Shown here: in pieces, positions 7,963-16,021 of the stretch
How positions within the stretch are numbered: position 1 is the stretch's first letter
Layout: every line of letters begins with the position of its first letter
Source: Dehalococcoidia bacterium
Lineage (GTDB): Bacteria > Chloroflexota > Dehalococcoidia > Dehalococcoidales > JAUWYK01
Direction of reading: 5' to 3'
Assembly (NCBI GenBank): GCA_030615865.1
Contig: JAUWYK010000029.1
Span: forward strand, 1-21,145
DNA length: 21,145 bases
The notes under the pieces: model-generated
What the model was told of the DNA's origin: nothing
Database searches by the model: none
Seen by the model: the letters and a program-made list of their open reading frames with translations, nothing else
Translations under genes and position numbers: made by a program

Positions 7963-8000
7963 AAGGCTGGATATCTGTGAATAGATATCCAGCCTTTCTT
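7963..8000 (+). terminator. Rho-independent terminator after the DUF5679 gene
   Basis: A perfect 14-bp stem (7963-7976 with 7983-7996) encloses the 6-nt loop GTGAAT and is followed by TTCTTGTT. The T-rich side is on the plus strand, so it ends the DUF5679 transcript. Confidence 0.85.
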
Positions 8001-8086
8001 GTTATCCACGACACATAATGGACTCTTGTTACCTAAGATAATATGCGGTTTCACCCAATTTCTTGTTAGTGCACCTAATACGTCCT

Positions 8087-9304
8087 TCATCTTTTGCCTT
8101 CCTTAAGAACTTGCTCCAATTTATGAACTGCACTCCGGTGATCAAATTTCCTTGCTAATGCCAAGGCATTATTGCCAATCTTTTTCCTTAGCCTGACATC
8201 TCTTAGAAGCATAACGACATACTTAGAAAAAACGTCATAGTCGTCAGCTACAAACATGTCCCTTCCATTCTTTGGATTCATTCCAAAAGTAGCTAGTGAA
8301 GTAGCAACGACTGGCAACCCACAAGCCATGGCTTCCAAGAGCTTACCTCTAAAACCAGAGCCTAACTCAATTGGCGCCACAAAGACATCACTATTCCAAT
8401 AAAACCACCGCACATTTTCGTTGTCCCCTCCTTCCTGGACTATTACATTCTCACGTCGTAAATTAAGAAGTTCCTTAGGTGGATTGAACCCAATTGCGTA
8501 GAATCGTGCATTTGGAACTTCTACCAGGATTCTATTCCAACAGTGATTGATGAAGTTTTTCATAGCATCTACATTGGGGTAATGCTCAAAATTGCCTAGG
8601 TACAGGATATTTTTAGTATTTCTATTCCAGGACTTCTCCGTAGGCGAAGTGAAGAATTTTGTGTCAACTCCATGAGGCACTACCCGGCTCTTCTTTTTCA
8701 AGCTGAGGGCGTAATTCATTAGGATCTCGGCATCCTCTTTGGTCAAAGTCAAGATCTTATCAGCGGTGGCATACATCTTAAACTCGTAATTAAATATCTC
8801 TTGTATTGTATTTTCACTAATATCCTCTCCTTTTTTGGCTCGCAGTTCAAACGCCTTTGTATAACATTCATGCACCGAAATCATGGTCGTGGTATCTGTG
8901 GGAATGAGGCCATGATTTGCCTCCAAGTATTGTCCCATCATCGAATATTCAGCAACAATGGCGTCAAAATGTTTCTCCTTCAAAGCTAGCCTGAATGCGT
9001 CTTCAAGACCTTGGCAAAACCCTCCGTCTCCGGTCAAAAAGAATCTGGGTCTATTCAATCTTTTATAAAGAGCTTCCACTTCATCGTAAGGTCTCTCCTT
9101 AATTGCATTAATCCGAACAATCTTCTCACAGAAAGGCTCAAGACTTTTATCCTTTCGATCTTCAACGGTATAGGCTGGAGCAATTAGAGTTATCCTATGC
9201 CCCATTAAATACAGGTTCTTAATTCTATGATAGATAAGGATAGGCCCACCTATGACATCCGCTCTAGGTAGCAACTTAGTCAGGAACAGTAAGTCTAGAC
9301 TCAC
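8087..9304 (-). CDS. Glycosyltransferase family 4 (GT-B fold)
   Basis: The 405-residue protein has the two-domain GT-B layout. The N-terminal acceptor domain (about 1-190) starts LLFLTKLLPRADVIGGP. The C-terminal nucleotide-sugar domain begins near VVPHGVDTKFF (208-218), then YLGNFEHYPNVDAM (235-248) and the conserved donor-site block ELGSGFRGKLLEAMACGLPVVAT (313-335) with the Glu-x-rich GT4 signature. It should transfer a sugar from an activated donor to a cell-surface glycan or lipid; the sugars are unknown. The GTG start overlaps the stop of the upstream glycosyltransferase in GTGA, so the two are translationally coupled and probably act on the same glycan. Confidence 0.87.
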   Translation of the reverse strand: MSLDLLFLTKLLPRADVIGGPILIYHRIKNLYLMGHRITLIAPAYTVEDRKDKSLEPFCEKIVRINAIKERPYDEVEALYKRLNRPRFFLTGDGGFCQGLEDAFRLALKEKHFDAIVAEYSMMGQYLEANHGLIPTDTTTMISVHECYTKAFELRAKKGEDISENTIQEIFNYEFKMYATADKILTLTKEDAEILMNYALSLKKKSRVVPHGVDTKFFTSPTEKSWNRNTKNILYLGNFEHYPNVDAMKNFINHCWNRILVEVPNARFYAIGFNPPKELLNLRRENVIVQEGGDNENVRWFYWNSDVFVAPIELGSGFRGKLLEAMACGLPVVATSLATFGMNPKNGRDMFVADDYDVFSKYVVMLLRDVRLRKKIGNNALALARKFDHRSAVHKLEQVLKEGKR

Positions 9305-10533
9305 TTAATCCCTCCTTGAATGATTTTCATTATTCTCAACCGAGCTTCTCTTTTACTTGTATATTCCATTAATTCCTGCCAACTTTTCTGCAATTGGCAC
9401 AGGCTTTGAAAGGGGTCACGTTCTAGCATAGCATGAGTCTTGGCAAGGGCAATATTGTTTAATGCCTCTTCGCTACTTCGTCTGTCACCTTGAGCAAGAT
9501 ACTTTTTAGATAACAATTGGCACGAGGTTGCAATCTTCTCTTCAAGGTCCCCTTTCAAGAAACAGCCGGGATAGGGGTCAAAGTCCTCAGGATAAACCTT
9601 AGTCATACCCCTTACTTCCTTTTGATTCTCAATCTTCGCTTTCTCATAGATAAAACGATAGATATCCTGCCTCAACTGCATCCAGGCGGGATGCGTCTTT
9701 GGTGGTGGCAGGTGCCGGATAGATAGCTGATTATCCAGGAAGAAGGTAAAACCAAACATCCTGGCATTTATTAAGAAGTCTATATCCTCTCCTCTCGGGA
9801 TCTTAGGGTCAAAAGGCACGACACTAAAAAGATTCCGATGAATAATCATGTTGCCACCGAATACAAAAGGAGTCTCTTTCAACCTCGGCTCAGTTCCAAT
9901 GACCTTATCAAAGGCTTCATTCATGCTGTCATACTGTCCCCAGTTCTTCATCCAAGGGTGAGACGCCTTTTTAAGGCGGTAATCTCCGCTTGGTTGAAGG
10001 TAATATCCAGCTACCGCATTGATTGTTCTTCCCTCAATATTCTTACCGATAAATTCTTTTGCTTTCGTCATAAATTCTGGGTCTTCAAATACCTCGTCAT
10101 CATCAATAAGGACGGTTGCTTCTGAGCCGAAGATGTGTGGAATGAACAGGCATAGATTTCGTATATTGGAATATCCTCGGAGTTTAAGAAGTTCACTATG
10201 CTCCTTTCTGCCCTGACTAATCAATAGCTCACGAACCTGCTTCAGATGGGAGGGCCCAAATAGCGATACTTCAACTCCTATTGTTCCCGAGGCCGATTTG
10301 ATGGTGTTGGCTACTTTCTCTTCAACTTGGGTTTCAATGTCTTCTGCGGTGGCAACGGCAATTATCACCAGTTGAAAATCTGTGTCTCTCAGTATCTTGA
10401 TACTTTGTATAGCTCTGATTAATGTACCTTCGTTATCTAAAGGAGTAGGGTGGTCATAGATGGTATCCCCTCTCTGCCATCCGACCTTGCTCTCTCTTGC
10501 CCAATAGGATGGAATTACCATTGTAAATTTCAA
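9301..10533 (-). CDS. GT-A-type glycosyltransferase (GT2-like)
   Basis: The 410-residue protein starts with a GT-A type beta strand (MKFTMVIPSYW). It carries an acidic metal-binding motif DDDEVFEDP (Asp144-146) at the end of a hydrophobic strand (ATVLI), as expected for the DxD motif that binds metal and nucleotide-sugar. A later GEDIDFLINAR motif resembles the (E)D-containing acceptor/base region of GT2 enzymes. The C-terminal 110 residues are helical and charged and have no assigned role. The start is TTG at 10533 with a purine-rich GGGAAAAGAG upstream; ATG four codons later lacks a ribosome site. The gene leads a two-gene operon with the GT4 gene. Confidence 0.75.
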   Translation of the reverse strand: MKFTMVIPSYWARESKVGWQRGDTIYDHPTPLDNEGTLIRAIQSIKILRDTDFQLVIIAVATAEDIETQVEEKVANTIKSASGTIGVEVSLFGPSHLKQVRELLISQGRKEHSELLKLRGYSNIRNLCLFIPHIFGSEATVLIDDDEVFEDPEFMTKAKEFIGKNIEGRTINAVAGYYLQPSGDYRLKKASHPWMKNWGQYDSMNEAFDKVIGTEPRLKETPFVFGGNMIIHRNLFSVVPFDPKIPRGEDIDFLINARMFGFTFFLDNQLSIRHLPPPKTHPAWMQLRQDIYRFIYEKAKIENQKEVRGMTKVYPEDFDPYPGCFLKGDLEEKIATSCQLLSKKYLAQGDRRSSEEALNNIALAKTHAMLERDPFQSLCQLQKSWQELMEYTSKREARLRIMKIIQGGIK

Positions 10534-10766
10534 GGACTCTTTTCCCTTCCGCCTTCCCCTCTATCTGTTTGAGTAGGGAGGTATAGTTGGATACAGCTAC
10601 ACTATGTATGTATTAACCCAGGTTAGGCTAGTCGACTTTGCCTTATCGAATTCTAGCATCTGCGGTGGTGAGTGTTCAATGCGACGCGGAGTGCCTCGGA
10701 CCCATCAAAAGGGAAGAATCTTGGCCTGCCCTCATGAGATATTAAACAAATCGCCATTTTGTGCAA

Positions 10767-11177
10767 TTACTTCCCCCGGTTTTTCCAAAAAGACCAGATG
10801 ACCCAGAGTAGAAGCAGACAGGCAATAAGACTGGATAGCAGGAGAAGGGTACTTATAATTTTACTCAGGGGCGGGGCAGCTTCAGGCGAGGGAATGAAGT
10901 GAGCAAAATGGGAGACTAGAGCGATAATACCTGCAGTAACCACCACCGTAATCCCGATTACAACTGGCAGGTGTTTTAGCTTTTGCAGACTGGGTTTGAT
11001 GGTTAGATAGACAACGAGGGCATTTGCTCCTATAAGTGCAAAGATAAGTGGGATGAAAATGACCATGGTACCTGATGTCGGGATGACGATAATCTGCCAG
11101 ACGGCACGGATAACTACGGCAATAACGGCCAGCGTAAAGGACGCGAATATTCCTATTTTAAGATACGAGTAGTTCAT
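10767..11177 (-). CDS. Four-helix membrane protein of unknown function
   Basis: The 136-residue product has four hydrophobic stretches (about 6-28, 37-58, 68-90 and 105-130), joined by short polar loops, and a basic C-terminus (WKNRGK), placing the tail in the cytoplasm. I do not recognise the family. It lies 304 nt behind the LUD-protein gene on the same strand and could be a distant member of that unit, but the large gap argues for separate transcription. Confidence 0.6.
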   Translation of the reverse strand: MNYSYLKIGIFASFTLAVIAVVIRAVWQIIVIPTSGTMVIFIPLIFALIGANALVVYLTIKPSLQKLKHLPVVIGITVVVTAGIIALVSHFAHFIPSPEAAPPLSKIISTLLLLSSLIACLLLLWVIWSFWKNRGK

Positions 11178-11481
11178 AATATCTTCCAGTTAGACGAGTC
11201 TAATAGTAGAGACTAAGGTCTTTCCATCCTCTGAATTTGCCTTCCAGATGCTTAACGCCTTTAACTTATCAAATAATAGCATCAGGTACGACAGTTATCA
11301 ATCCAGCGGGTACTTCGAGCCAGAATCGAACACAATCTATAAAGCAGGCCCATCTGTTGAGAGTATATTGAACGATACGTCACAAAGTTCAATCGGATAA
11401 TGAGGAACGGGGCACCCTGGTCCGTTGCTGCTTACAACTTAAACTGTGCCACTTGCACCGACAATATACAAGGGAAGAAGG
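11178..11481. other. Intergenic stretch without a visible gene
   Basis: No gene, strong promoter or terminator was found. A weak AGTCT/AGACT inverted repeat lies near 11197-11214. Confidence 0.4.
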
Positions 11482-12681
11482 CTAAGCACCCTCTGCCAGT
11501 AATCTTCTCAGCTCAACCACCATTTCTGGTGTGTCAATTTTCATAGGGCATCTTATCTTGCACCGGCCACAAGTTAGACAGGTATAAGCTAATGCCGCTG
11601 CTTTTTCCTTATTGTTCGTTATCATTGCTGCCCAGACAGCACCAATGCCAGCAAAGTACTTGTCTCCAAAGTGACCTGCCGTTACGCCAAAGATGGGACA
11701 CTCATAAAGACAGCCGCCGCACCTCAGACAGTAGAGTAATTGGCACAGTATTGGATGCTTGGCTAATTCAGTTCTCCCCCCGTCCATAAAGATAACGTGG
11801 AACTCCTTAGGGCCATGGACTCCATAGGTTATCACCTTCTCAATATCACTAGTGCTACTTGGACCAGACACCACACTTATATACTGGGGAATAGTATAAT
11901 TGGCATATCTCCAGGTTACCTCGGCAACTTTCCAGGCATCAGAAAAGGTTGGCACTAGTTTCTCCATACCAACAAGGGCAATATGTACCGGTGGGGCACC
12001 AGTAGCCAGGCGAATATTCCCCTCATTTTCGATAAGGAATAATGAGCCGGTGTCGGCAGCAACCACATTGGCACCACTCAGGCCAATGTCCGCCTGGAAG
12101 AATTTCTCCCTGAGTAATTTCCTGGCGGTGGCCACCAGTGTTTCGACATCCAGGGGGAGCTCCTCTCCGGTAATCCGGGACAAAAGCTGGGCGACATCTT
12201 CCTTAGGTACGTGAATCGCCGGTGCCAAAATGTGCATGGGTCTTGAACCTAGCTTTTGAATGATAAACTCTCCTAAGTCAGTTTCGTAGACCTCATTGCC
12301 CCATTCTTCTAGGTGCTCTCGTAATTCAATCTCCTCTGCGGTCATGCTCTTAGCTTTAACGATTAGTTTGCCGCTACCCACCAGCCCCCGGATGATATTC
12401 AGGGCATCATCAGCGGTTCTGGCTATGTACGCTTTACCATGGTTTGCCTCGATGGCTTCACATGCCTGTTCAGCCAGCTGCTCCATCTCGCTGGTGGCTT
12501 TTTCTTTTATCTCCCTGACTTCTTCCGCCAGCTTAATGGTATGGGGGAATTTCTTAAGGGCATTATTGATATTTGCCCGATAGTGCTTGATTGCCCGTGA
12601 CAGAGCAATCCTTATTCTCTCGTTATGGGCAGCATCCATTATTTCTTTCTTGTAGTCGGTAAAGACAGACATTCTGTTCAC
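11482..12681 (-). CDS. LUD-domain iron-sulfur protein (LutB/LldF-like)
   Basis: The 399-residue protein joins an N-terminal LUD domain (about 60-300, with ADTGSLFLIENEGN around 209-222 and a GPSSTSDIE motif at 273-281) to a two-cluster ferredoxin-type domain. The latter has Cys318-x2-Cys321-x2-Cys324-x3-Cys328 and Cys368-x2-Cys371-x2-Cys374-x3-Cys378. In the LutABC/LldEFG systems such a protein carries electrons during L-lactate oxidation. This copy is shorter than LutB (about 470 residues) and lacks the C-terminal extension. No LutC is present, so a different hydroxy-acid or CoA-linked redox role is possible. The GTG start overlaps the stop of the CCG-domain gene by 4 nt (GTGA), so the two should form a complex. 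An ATG three codons in is an alternative start. Confidence 0.85.
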   Translation of the reverse strand: MNRMSVFTDYKKEIMDAAHNERIRIALSRAIKHYRANINNALKKFPHTIKLAEEVREIKEKATSEMEQLAEQACEAIEANHGKAYIARTADDALNIIRGLVGSGKLIVKAKSMTAEEIELREHLEEWGNEVYETDLGEFIIQKLGSRPMHILAPAIHVPKEDVAQLLSRITGEELPLDVETLVATARKLLREKFFQADIGLSGANVVAADTGSLFLIENEGNIRLATGAPPVHIALVGMEKLVPTFSDAWKVAEVTWRYANYTIPQYISVVSGPSSTSDIEKVITYGVHGPKEFHVIFMDGGRTELAKHPILCQLLYCLRCGGCLYECPIFGVTAGHFGDKYFAGIGAVWAAMITNNKEKAAALAYTCLTCGRCKIRCPMKIDTPEMVVELRRLLAEGA

Positions 12682-13691
12682 ACCCCCATAGCCATAGCCA
12701 CTACTTGCGCCAGGTCAAGGACTTCCACGTCCTCGATTTCTAGTTCCTTAAGCCCCTCCTCGAGCTGCATAATACATCCGGGGCAGTGAGTAACAATAAT
12801 CTGGGCTCCGGTTTCGACCAATTCCCTAGCCCGGTTTGCTGCTAGAATCTGGCTTAACTCAGGGAAAACAACTTCAAACCCACCTCCACCCCCACAACAC
12901 GTCGCCCACTCCCCATGGGTCCAATCAGTTTCCACAAGCTCAATACCTCTGATAGCCCTGAGTATTTGACGCGGTTCCTCTATAAGTCCCAAGTAACGGG
13001 CAAGCTGACAGGGGTCATGATAAGTAACCTTAACTTGACTAGGGAATTGCAATTCTCTGGACTGAATTCCTTCCAGGACCACCTGTGAAAAATGCTTTAC
13101 CTCTAAGTCATATCCCGGGATATGTTTAGGAATTAGCTCACGAAGGGTATAAGTACACGAAGGAACAATACCAATAATTCGTTTCACCCCGTGGGATTTT
13201 AGCTTGTCATATAACTGGCGAGCATTTTGGACAAACTCTTTTTGTAGCCCAACGTAGTGCAAAAGTCCTCCACAACACGGTTCATCCTCAGCTAGATAGC
13301 CAAACTCAACCCCAAGGTTCCTTAGCACCTTGACCGCATCCCTTAAAGGTTGGGCGGCGGAATCACTATCCTTTACCAATAGCCTACGGTATACCTGTGC
13401 TGGGTCAACACCCATCTTTTTTTGAAAGCTGGCAATACCTATTGGCAGTTCAGCACCAATTGGGCTTTTATCCAGCTTTCGTATGAGAGACATCATAGAC
13501 TGCAGGCTGGTGTTATACTGATACCCACAACCGGCGAAGAATATGGTCTTTGCTTCTTCAGGCAGGTTAAGGTTTTTAGCCCACTTTGCCCCTGTTCCTC
13601 TTGGGGCACCTAACAGGTTTTGCTTGGAGGCAATGTTATGCGCTATATAAACTAACCCGGGAGGAATTAGCCCTTTGGTTTTTTTGTTCAT
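12678..13691 (-). CDS. CCG-domain Fe-S oxidoreductase subunit (LutA/HdrD/GlpC-like)
   Basis: The protein carries two cysteine-rich CCG domains, the module found in heterodisulfide reductase HdrB/D, GlpC and LutA, which binds noncubane or 4Fe-4S clusters. Seen are Cys59, Cys143-Cys144 (PCCGGLLH) and Cys183 for the first domain, and Cys232 (DPCQLARY), Cys269-Cys270 (TCCGGGGG) and Cys307/Cys310 (HCPGC) for the second; numbering is from the TTG at 13703. There is no ferredoxin domain here, but the following gene supplies one. The ATG at 13691 is preferred, with GGGA about 7 nt upstream. It lies 95 nt behind the CoA-ligase alpha gene and overlaps the LUD gene, so all four are probably one operon feeding electrons from an organic acid. 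Confidence 0.85.
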   Translation of the reverse strand: MNKKTKGLIPPGLVYIAHNIASKQNLLGAPRGTGAKWAKNLNLPEEAKTIFFAGCGYQYNTSLQSMMSLIRKLDKSPIGAELPIGIASFQKKMGVDPAQVYRRLLVKDSDSAAQPLRDAVKVLRNLGVEFGYLAEDEPCCGGLLHYVGLQKEFVQNARQLYDKLKSHGVKRIIGIVPSCTYTLRELIPKHIPGYDLEVKHFSQVVLEGIQSRELQFPSQVKVTYHDPCQLARYLGLIEEPRQILRAIRGIELVETDWTHGEWATCCGGGGGFEVVFPELSQILAANRARELVETGAQIIVTHCPGCIMQLEEGLKELEIEDVEVLDLAQVVAMAMGV

Positions 13692-13786
13692 CCGATATCC
13701 CAAATGGCTTGCGCCAAACAGATGTTAACCTAGGCGTCATCGCATTTGAAGCAAGGCTTCTCCCAACTCAACCAAGGTCAAAGCTT

Positions 13787-14668
13787 CTAAGGGAGTATCA
13801 AGTGCCTTTGAACCAGCTCCACCACCTCTGCGGGGTACCTAGCGACATCCACGCCCACCTCCCTAAGAGCGGCCATTTTGCTCTGGGGCGTTCCCCTGCC
13901 ATGCTCGCCTTGAATGATGGCGCCAGCATGACCCATCCTTTTCCCCTCGGGGGCGTTGTAGCCGGCAATGTATGCCACCACTGGTTTGGTCATCCACCGA
14001 TCGATAAACTGAGCCGCATTCTCCTCCTGAACGCCCCCCACCTCCCCGACAATCACCACCAAGTCGGTGCCTGGGTCCCTTTCAAAAAGCCTCAGTAACT
14101 CAGGCATGTTGGTAAATACCACTAGGTCAGCCCCAATACCGACCACCGTACTCTGGCCGAGTCCAGCAGTTGCCAGGTTGATACTAATCTCGTAGGACAG
14201 AGTGCCACTTCTGGAAATCACCCCGATGCGACCAGGGGTAAACATATTCCCTGGCATTATCCCCATCTTCGCTTCACCGACAGTAATAACGCCCGGACTG
14301 GTGGGGCCGATAATCTGCACCTCACGGTCGCTAGCATATTCCCTGATTTCCATAACATCGTGGACCGGTATGTGCTCGGTAACGACGACGATAAGTCTGA
14401 TGCCAGCGTCAATGGTCTGCAGGGCAGCTCCCTTGAACGCTCGCGGTGGTACAAAGAATACAGAGGCTTGCGCACCCTGCTTGGCGACAGCCTCGGCGAC
14501 AGTATCATATACAGGAACACCCTCTACCTCCCCACCACCCTTACCCGGGGTGACACCGGCAACGATGTTAGTCCCGTAATTCAGCATCCACTTGGTCTGG
14601 GCTCGCCCTATCCTGCCGGTAACGCCCTGCACCAGGACCCTGGTCTCCCGGTTGAGCAGGATGCTCAT
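13787..14668 (-). CDS. CoA ligase alpha subunit, succinyl-CoA synthetase (SucD)-like but divergent
   Basis: The 293-residue protein matches the alpha subunit of ADP/GDP-forming succinyl-CoA synthetase. It has a Rossmann CoA-binding domain opening RVLVQGVTGRIGRAQT and VTPGKGGGEVEGVPVYDT, then the ligase domain with the phosphorylated histidine His247 (GKRMGHAGAI). Two usually constant motifs differ. GPNxPG is GPTSPG (121-126), and the GIGGDPxxG segment, which lies near the active site, is GIGADLVVFTN (177-187). The enzyme should couple CoA-thioester formation to ATP or GTP, but the changed residues point to a substrate other than succinate. The start overlaps the stop of the beta gene (ATGA). 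The CCG gene follows in the operon. Confidence 0.85.
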   Translation of the reverse strand: MSILLNRETRVLVQGVTGRIGRAQTKWMLNYGTNIVAGVTPGKGGGEVEGVPVYDTVAEAVAKQGAQASVFFVPPRAFKGAALQTIDAGIRLIVVVTEHIPVHDVMEIREYASDREVQIIGPTSPGVITVGEAKMGIMPGNMFTPGRIGVISRSGTLSYEISINLATAGLGQSTVVGIGADLVVFTNMPELLRLFERDPGTDLVVIVGEVGGVQEENAAQFIDRWMTKPVVAYIAGYNAPEGKRMGHAGAIIQGEHGRGTPQSKMAALREVGVDVARYPAEVVELVQRHLILP

Positions 14669-15807
14669 GTTTCACCCTCCAGCAGGCGGGTAAGTTGCTC
14701 CACACCCTTCTCCGTGGATACATCAGTAACTACATGAACCCCATGCTTCTGGAAAATCTCCCAAGTCTCCTCCTGGTGATTACCCAAAGCTTTAGCCACC
14801 ACGGGTATGGTAACCCGGTGTTCTTGCATATAGCGGACAACTCCCTTGGCTCCTTCGTGGATGGGGTTGATTCCCCCGTAGACATTGATAAACACCGCTC
14901 TTATTCCTTCCTTTTGTAAAACCAAGTCCATCACCTTGTATAGAAGGTCAGCAGTAATAGCTCCTCCCGTTTCCAGGAAGTTTGCCGGACGCATTCTGCG
15001 GCTGATGATGTCCATGCTAGCCATTCCCAAGCCAGCGCCACTGGCGATGATGGCTATATCCCCATCAAGCTCCACATAGGTAACACCGATCTGTCGTCCC
15101 TTCCGTTCCAGGGGGTTGGGGATACTGTTCTCTAGACCCAAATGGAGCTCGGCGTGGCGGTACAGACTAGAGTCGTCAATTTCCACTTTGGCATCCAGAG
15201 CCAGGTAATCTCCCTTTGAGGTTCGAACCAGGGGGTTAATTTCGACAACCAAGGCATCATAATGACGGAAAACACGGTACAGTGCGCTGAGCATGTTGGC
15301 TACCCGGGTCACCTCCCCACCACTCATGCCTACCTCCCGGCACATTCGCCTTGCCTCAGAAGGAAGGAGTCCCTTGGTGACGGAAACATACCTGGAAGCG
15401 ACCGCTTCGGGACGTTCCCTGGCTATCTTGCTAACCGAGACCCCGCCTACAGCGCTGAGGATGGCTACGGCGGTGCCGTGATATTCATCTATGGTGACTG
15501 CTAAATAGAACTCCCTACCGCTGTCCACCTTCTGGGCGACCATGACCTGCTGCACCGGCCAGCCTCTGATTGATAAACCCAATATACGGCGGGCGGCACT
15601 CTCCACCTGGTCTAGAGACTGGGCGGTCTGCACTCCTCCAGCTAGCCACCGACCTCCCGTCAGCACCTGAGCCTTTATCACCACCGGGAGTCCTAAAGCC
15701 TGTGCCTTTTCCCGCGCCTCTTGAGGGGTGGTCGCCAAAGCGTAATCAGGAACAGGTATGCCCTCGCGGCGAAGCAAATCGTTCCCCTCGAACTCATATA
15801 GCTTCAT
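14665..15807 (-). CDS. CoA ligase beta subunit, succinyl-CoA synthetase (SucC)-like but divergent
   Basis: This is the ATP-grasp beta partner of the alpha subunit above. The N-terminus MKLYEFEGNDLLRREGIPVP is typical, and the start is therefore set at the ATG at 15807 rather than the TTG at 15822. The EINPLV motif, the ALDAKVEIDD strand, the glycine loop ASGAGLGMASMDII and NFLETGGAI near the dimer contact are all present. The ATP-grasp loop, normally HAGGRGKAGGV, reads LTGGRWLAGGV (about 49-59), losing the conserved Gly-Lys pair and the histidine before it. The length of 380 is normal. With the alpha-subunit changes this suggests a paralogue with a different acid or altered nucleotide handling. 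It is the first gene of the operon. Confidence 0.85.
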   Translation of the reverse strand: MKLYEFEGNDLLRREGIPVPDYALATTPQEAREKAQALGLPVVIKAQVLTGGRWLAGGVQTAQSLDQVESAARRILGLSIRGWPVQQVMVAQKVDSGREFYLAVTIDEYHGTAVAILSAVGGVSVSKIARERPEAVASRYVSVTKGLLPSEARRMCREVGMSGGEVTRVANMLSALYRVFRHYDALVVEINPLVRTSKGDYLALDAKVEIDDSSLYRHAELHLGLENSIPNPLERKGRQIGVTYVELDGDIAIIASGAGLGMASMDIISRRMRPANFLETGGAITADLLYKVMDLVLQKEGIRAVFINVYGGINPIHEGAKGVVRYMQEHRVTIPVVAKALGNHQEETWEIFQKHGVHVVTDVSTEKGVEQLTRLLEGET

Positions 15808-15935
15808 AGTGGTTATCTGCAATGTTACCCGATTGTATGGGTTGAGTCAAATCAGTCGCCTTATGCCTGGCTGGGGTCTATCACCAGACGATTTGGGGAA
15901 TGGAGCTAGACCACCAGTGTTCAATTGCTCATAAT

Positions 15936-15965
15936 TTTACAACCAGTTTATCTACGTGCTACACT
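15936..15965 (+). promoter_or_regulatory. Putative promoter of the dehydratase gene
   Basis: TTTACA (15936-15941) and TACACT (15960-15965) are 18 nt apart, in the 214-nt divergent region between the ligase operon and the dehydratase gene. The leader would be about 50 nt with GGAG at 16011-16014. A 6-bp inverted repeat GGTCTA/TAGACC lies upstream (about 15874-15912). It could bind a regulator shared by both directions, but this is a guess. Confidence 0.4.
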
Positions 15966-16021
15966 TAACGAGTCTAATTTTGGGTTAACCTGACTTACAT
16001 CAAGGAGAATGGAGAAGACCA

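Noticed and set aside
10604..10801. 65-codon plus-strand frame in the gap before the membrane protein
   Set aside because: No ribosome site, non-protein-like composition, and it overlaps the end of the minus-strand membrane protein gene.
13586..14098. 170-codon plus-strand frame
   Set aside because: It lies opposite the CCG and CoA-ligase alpha genes, which have clear family motifs; it is an antisense shadow.
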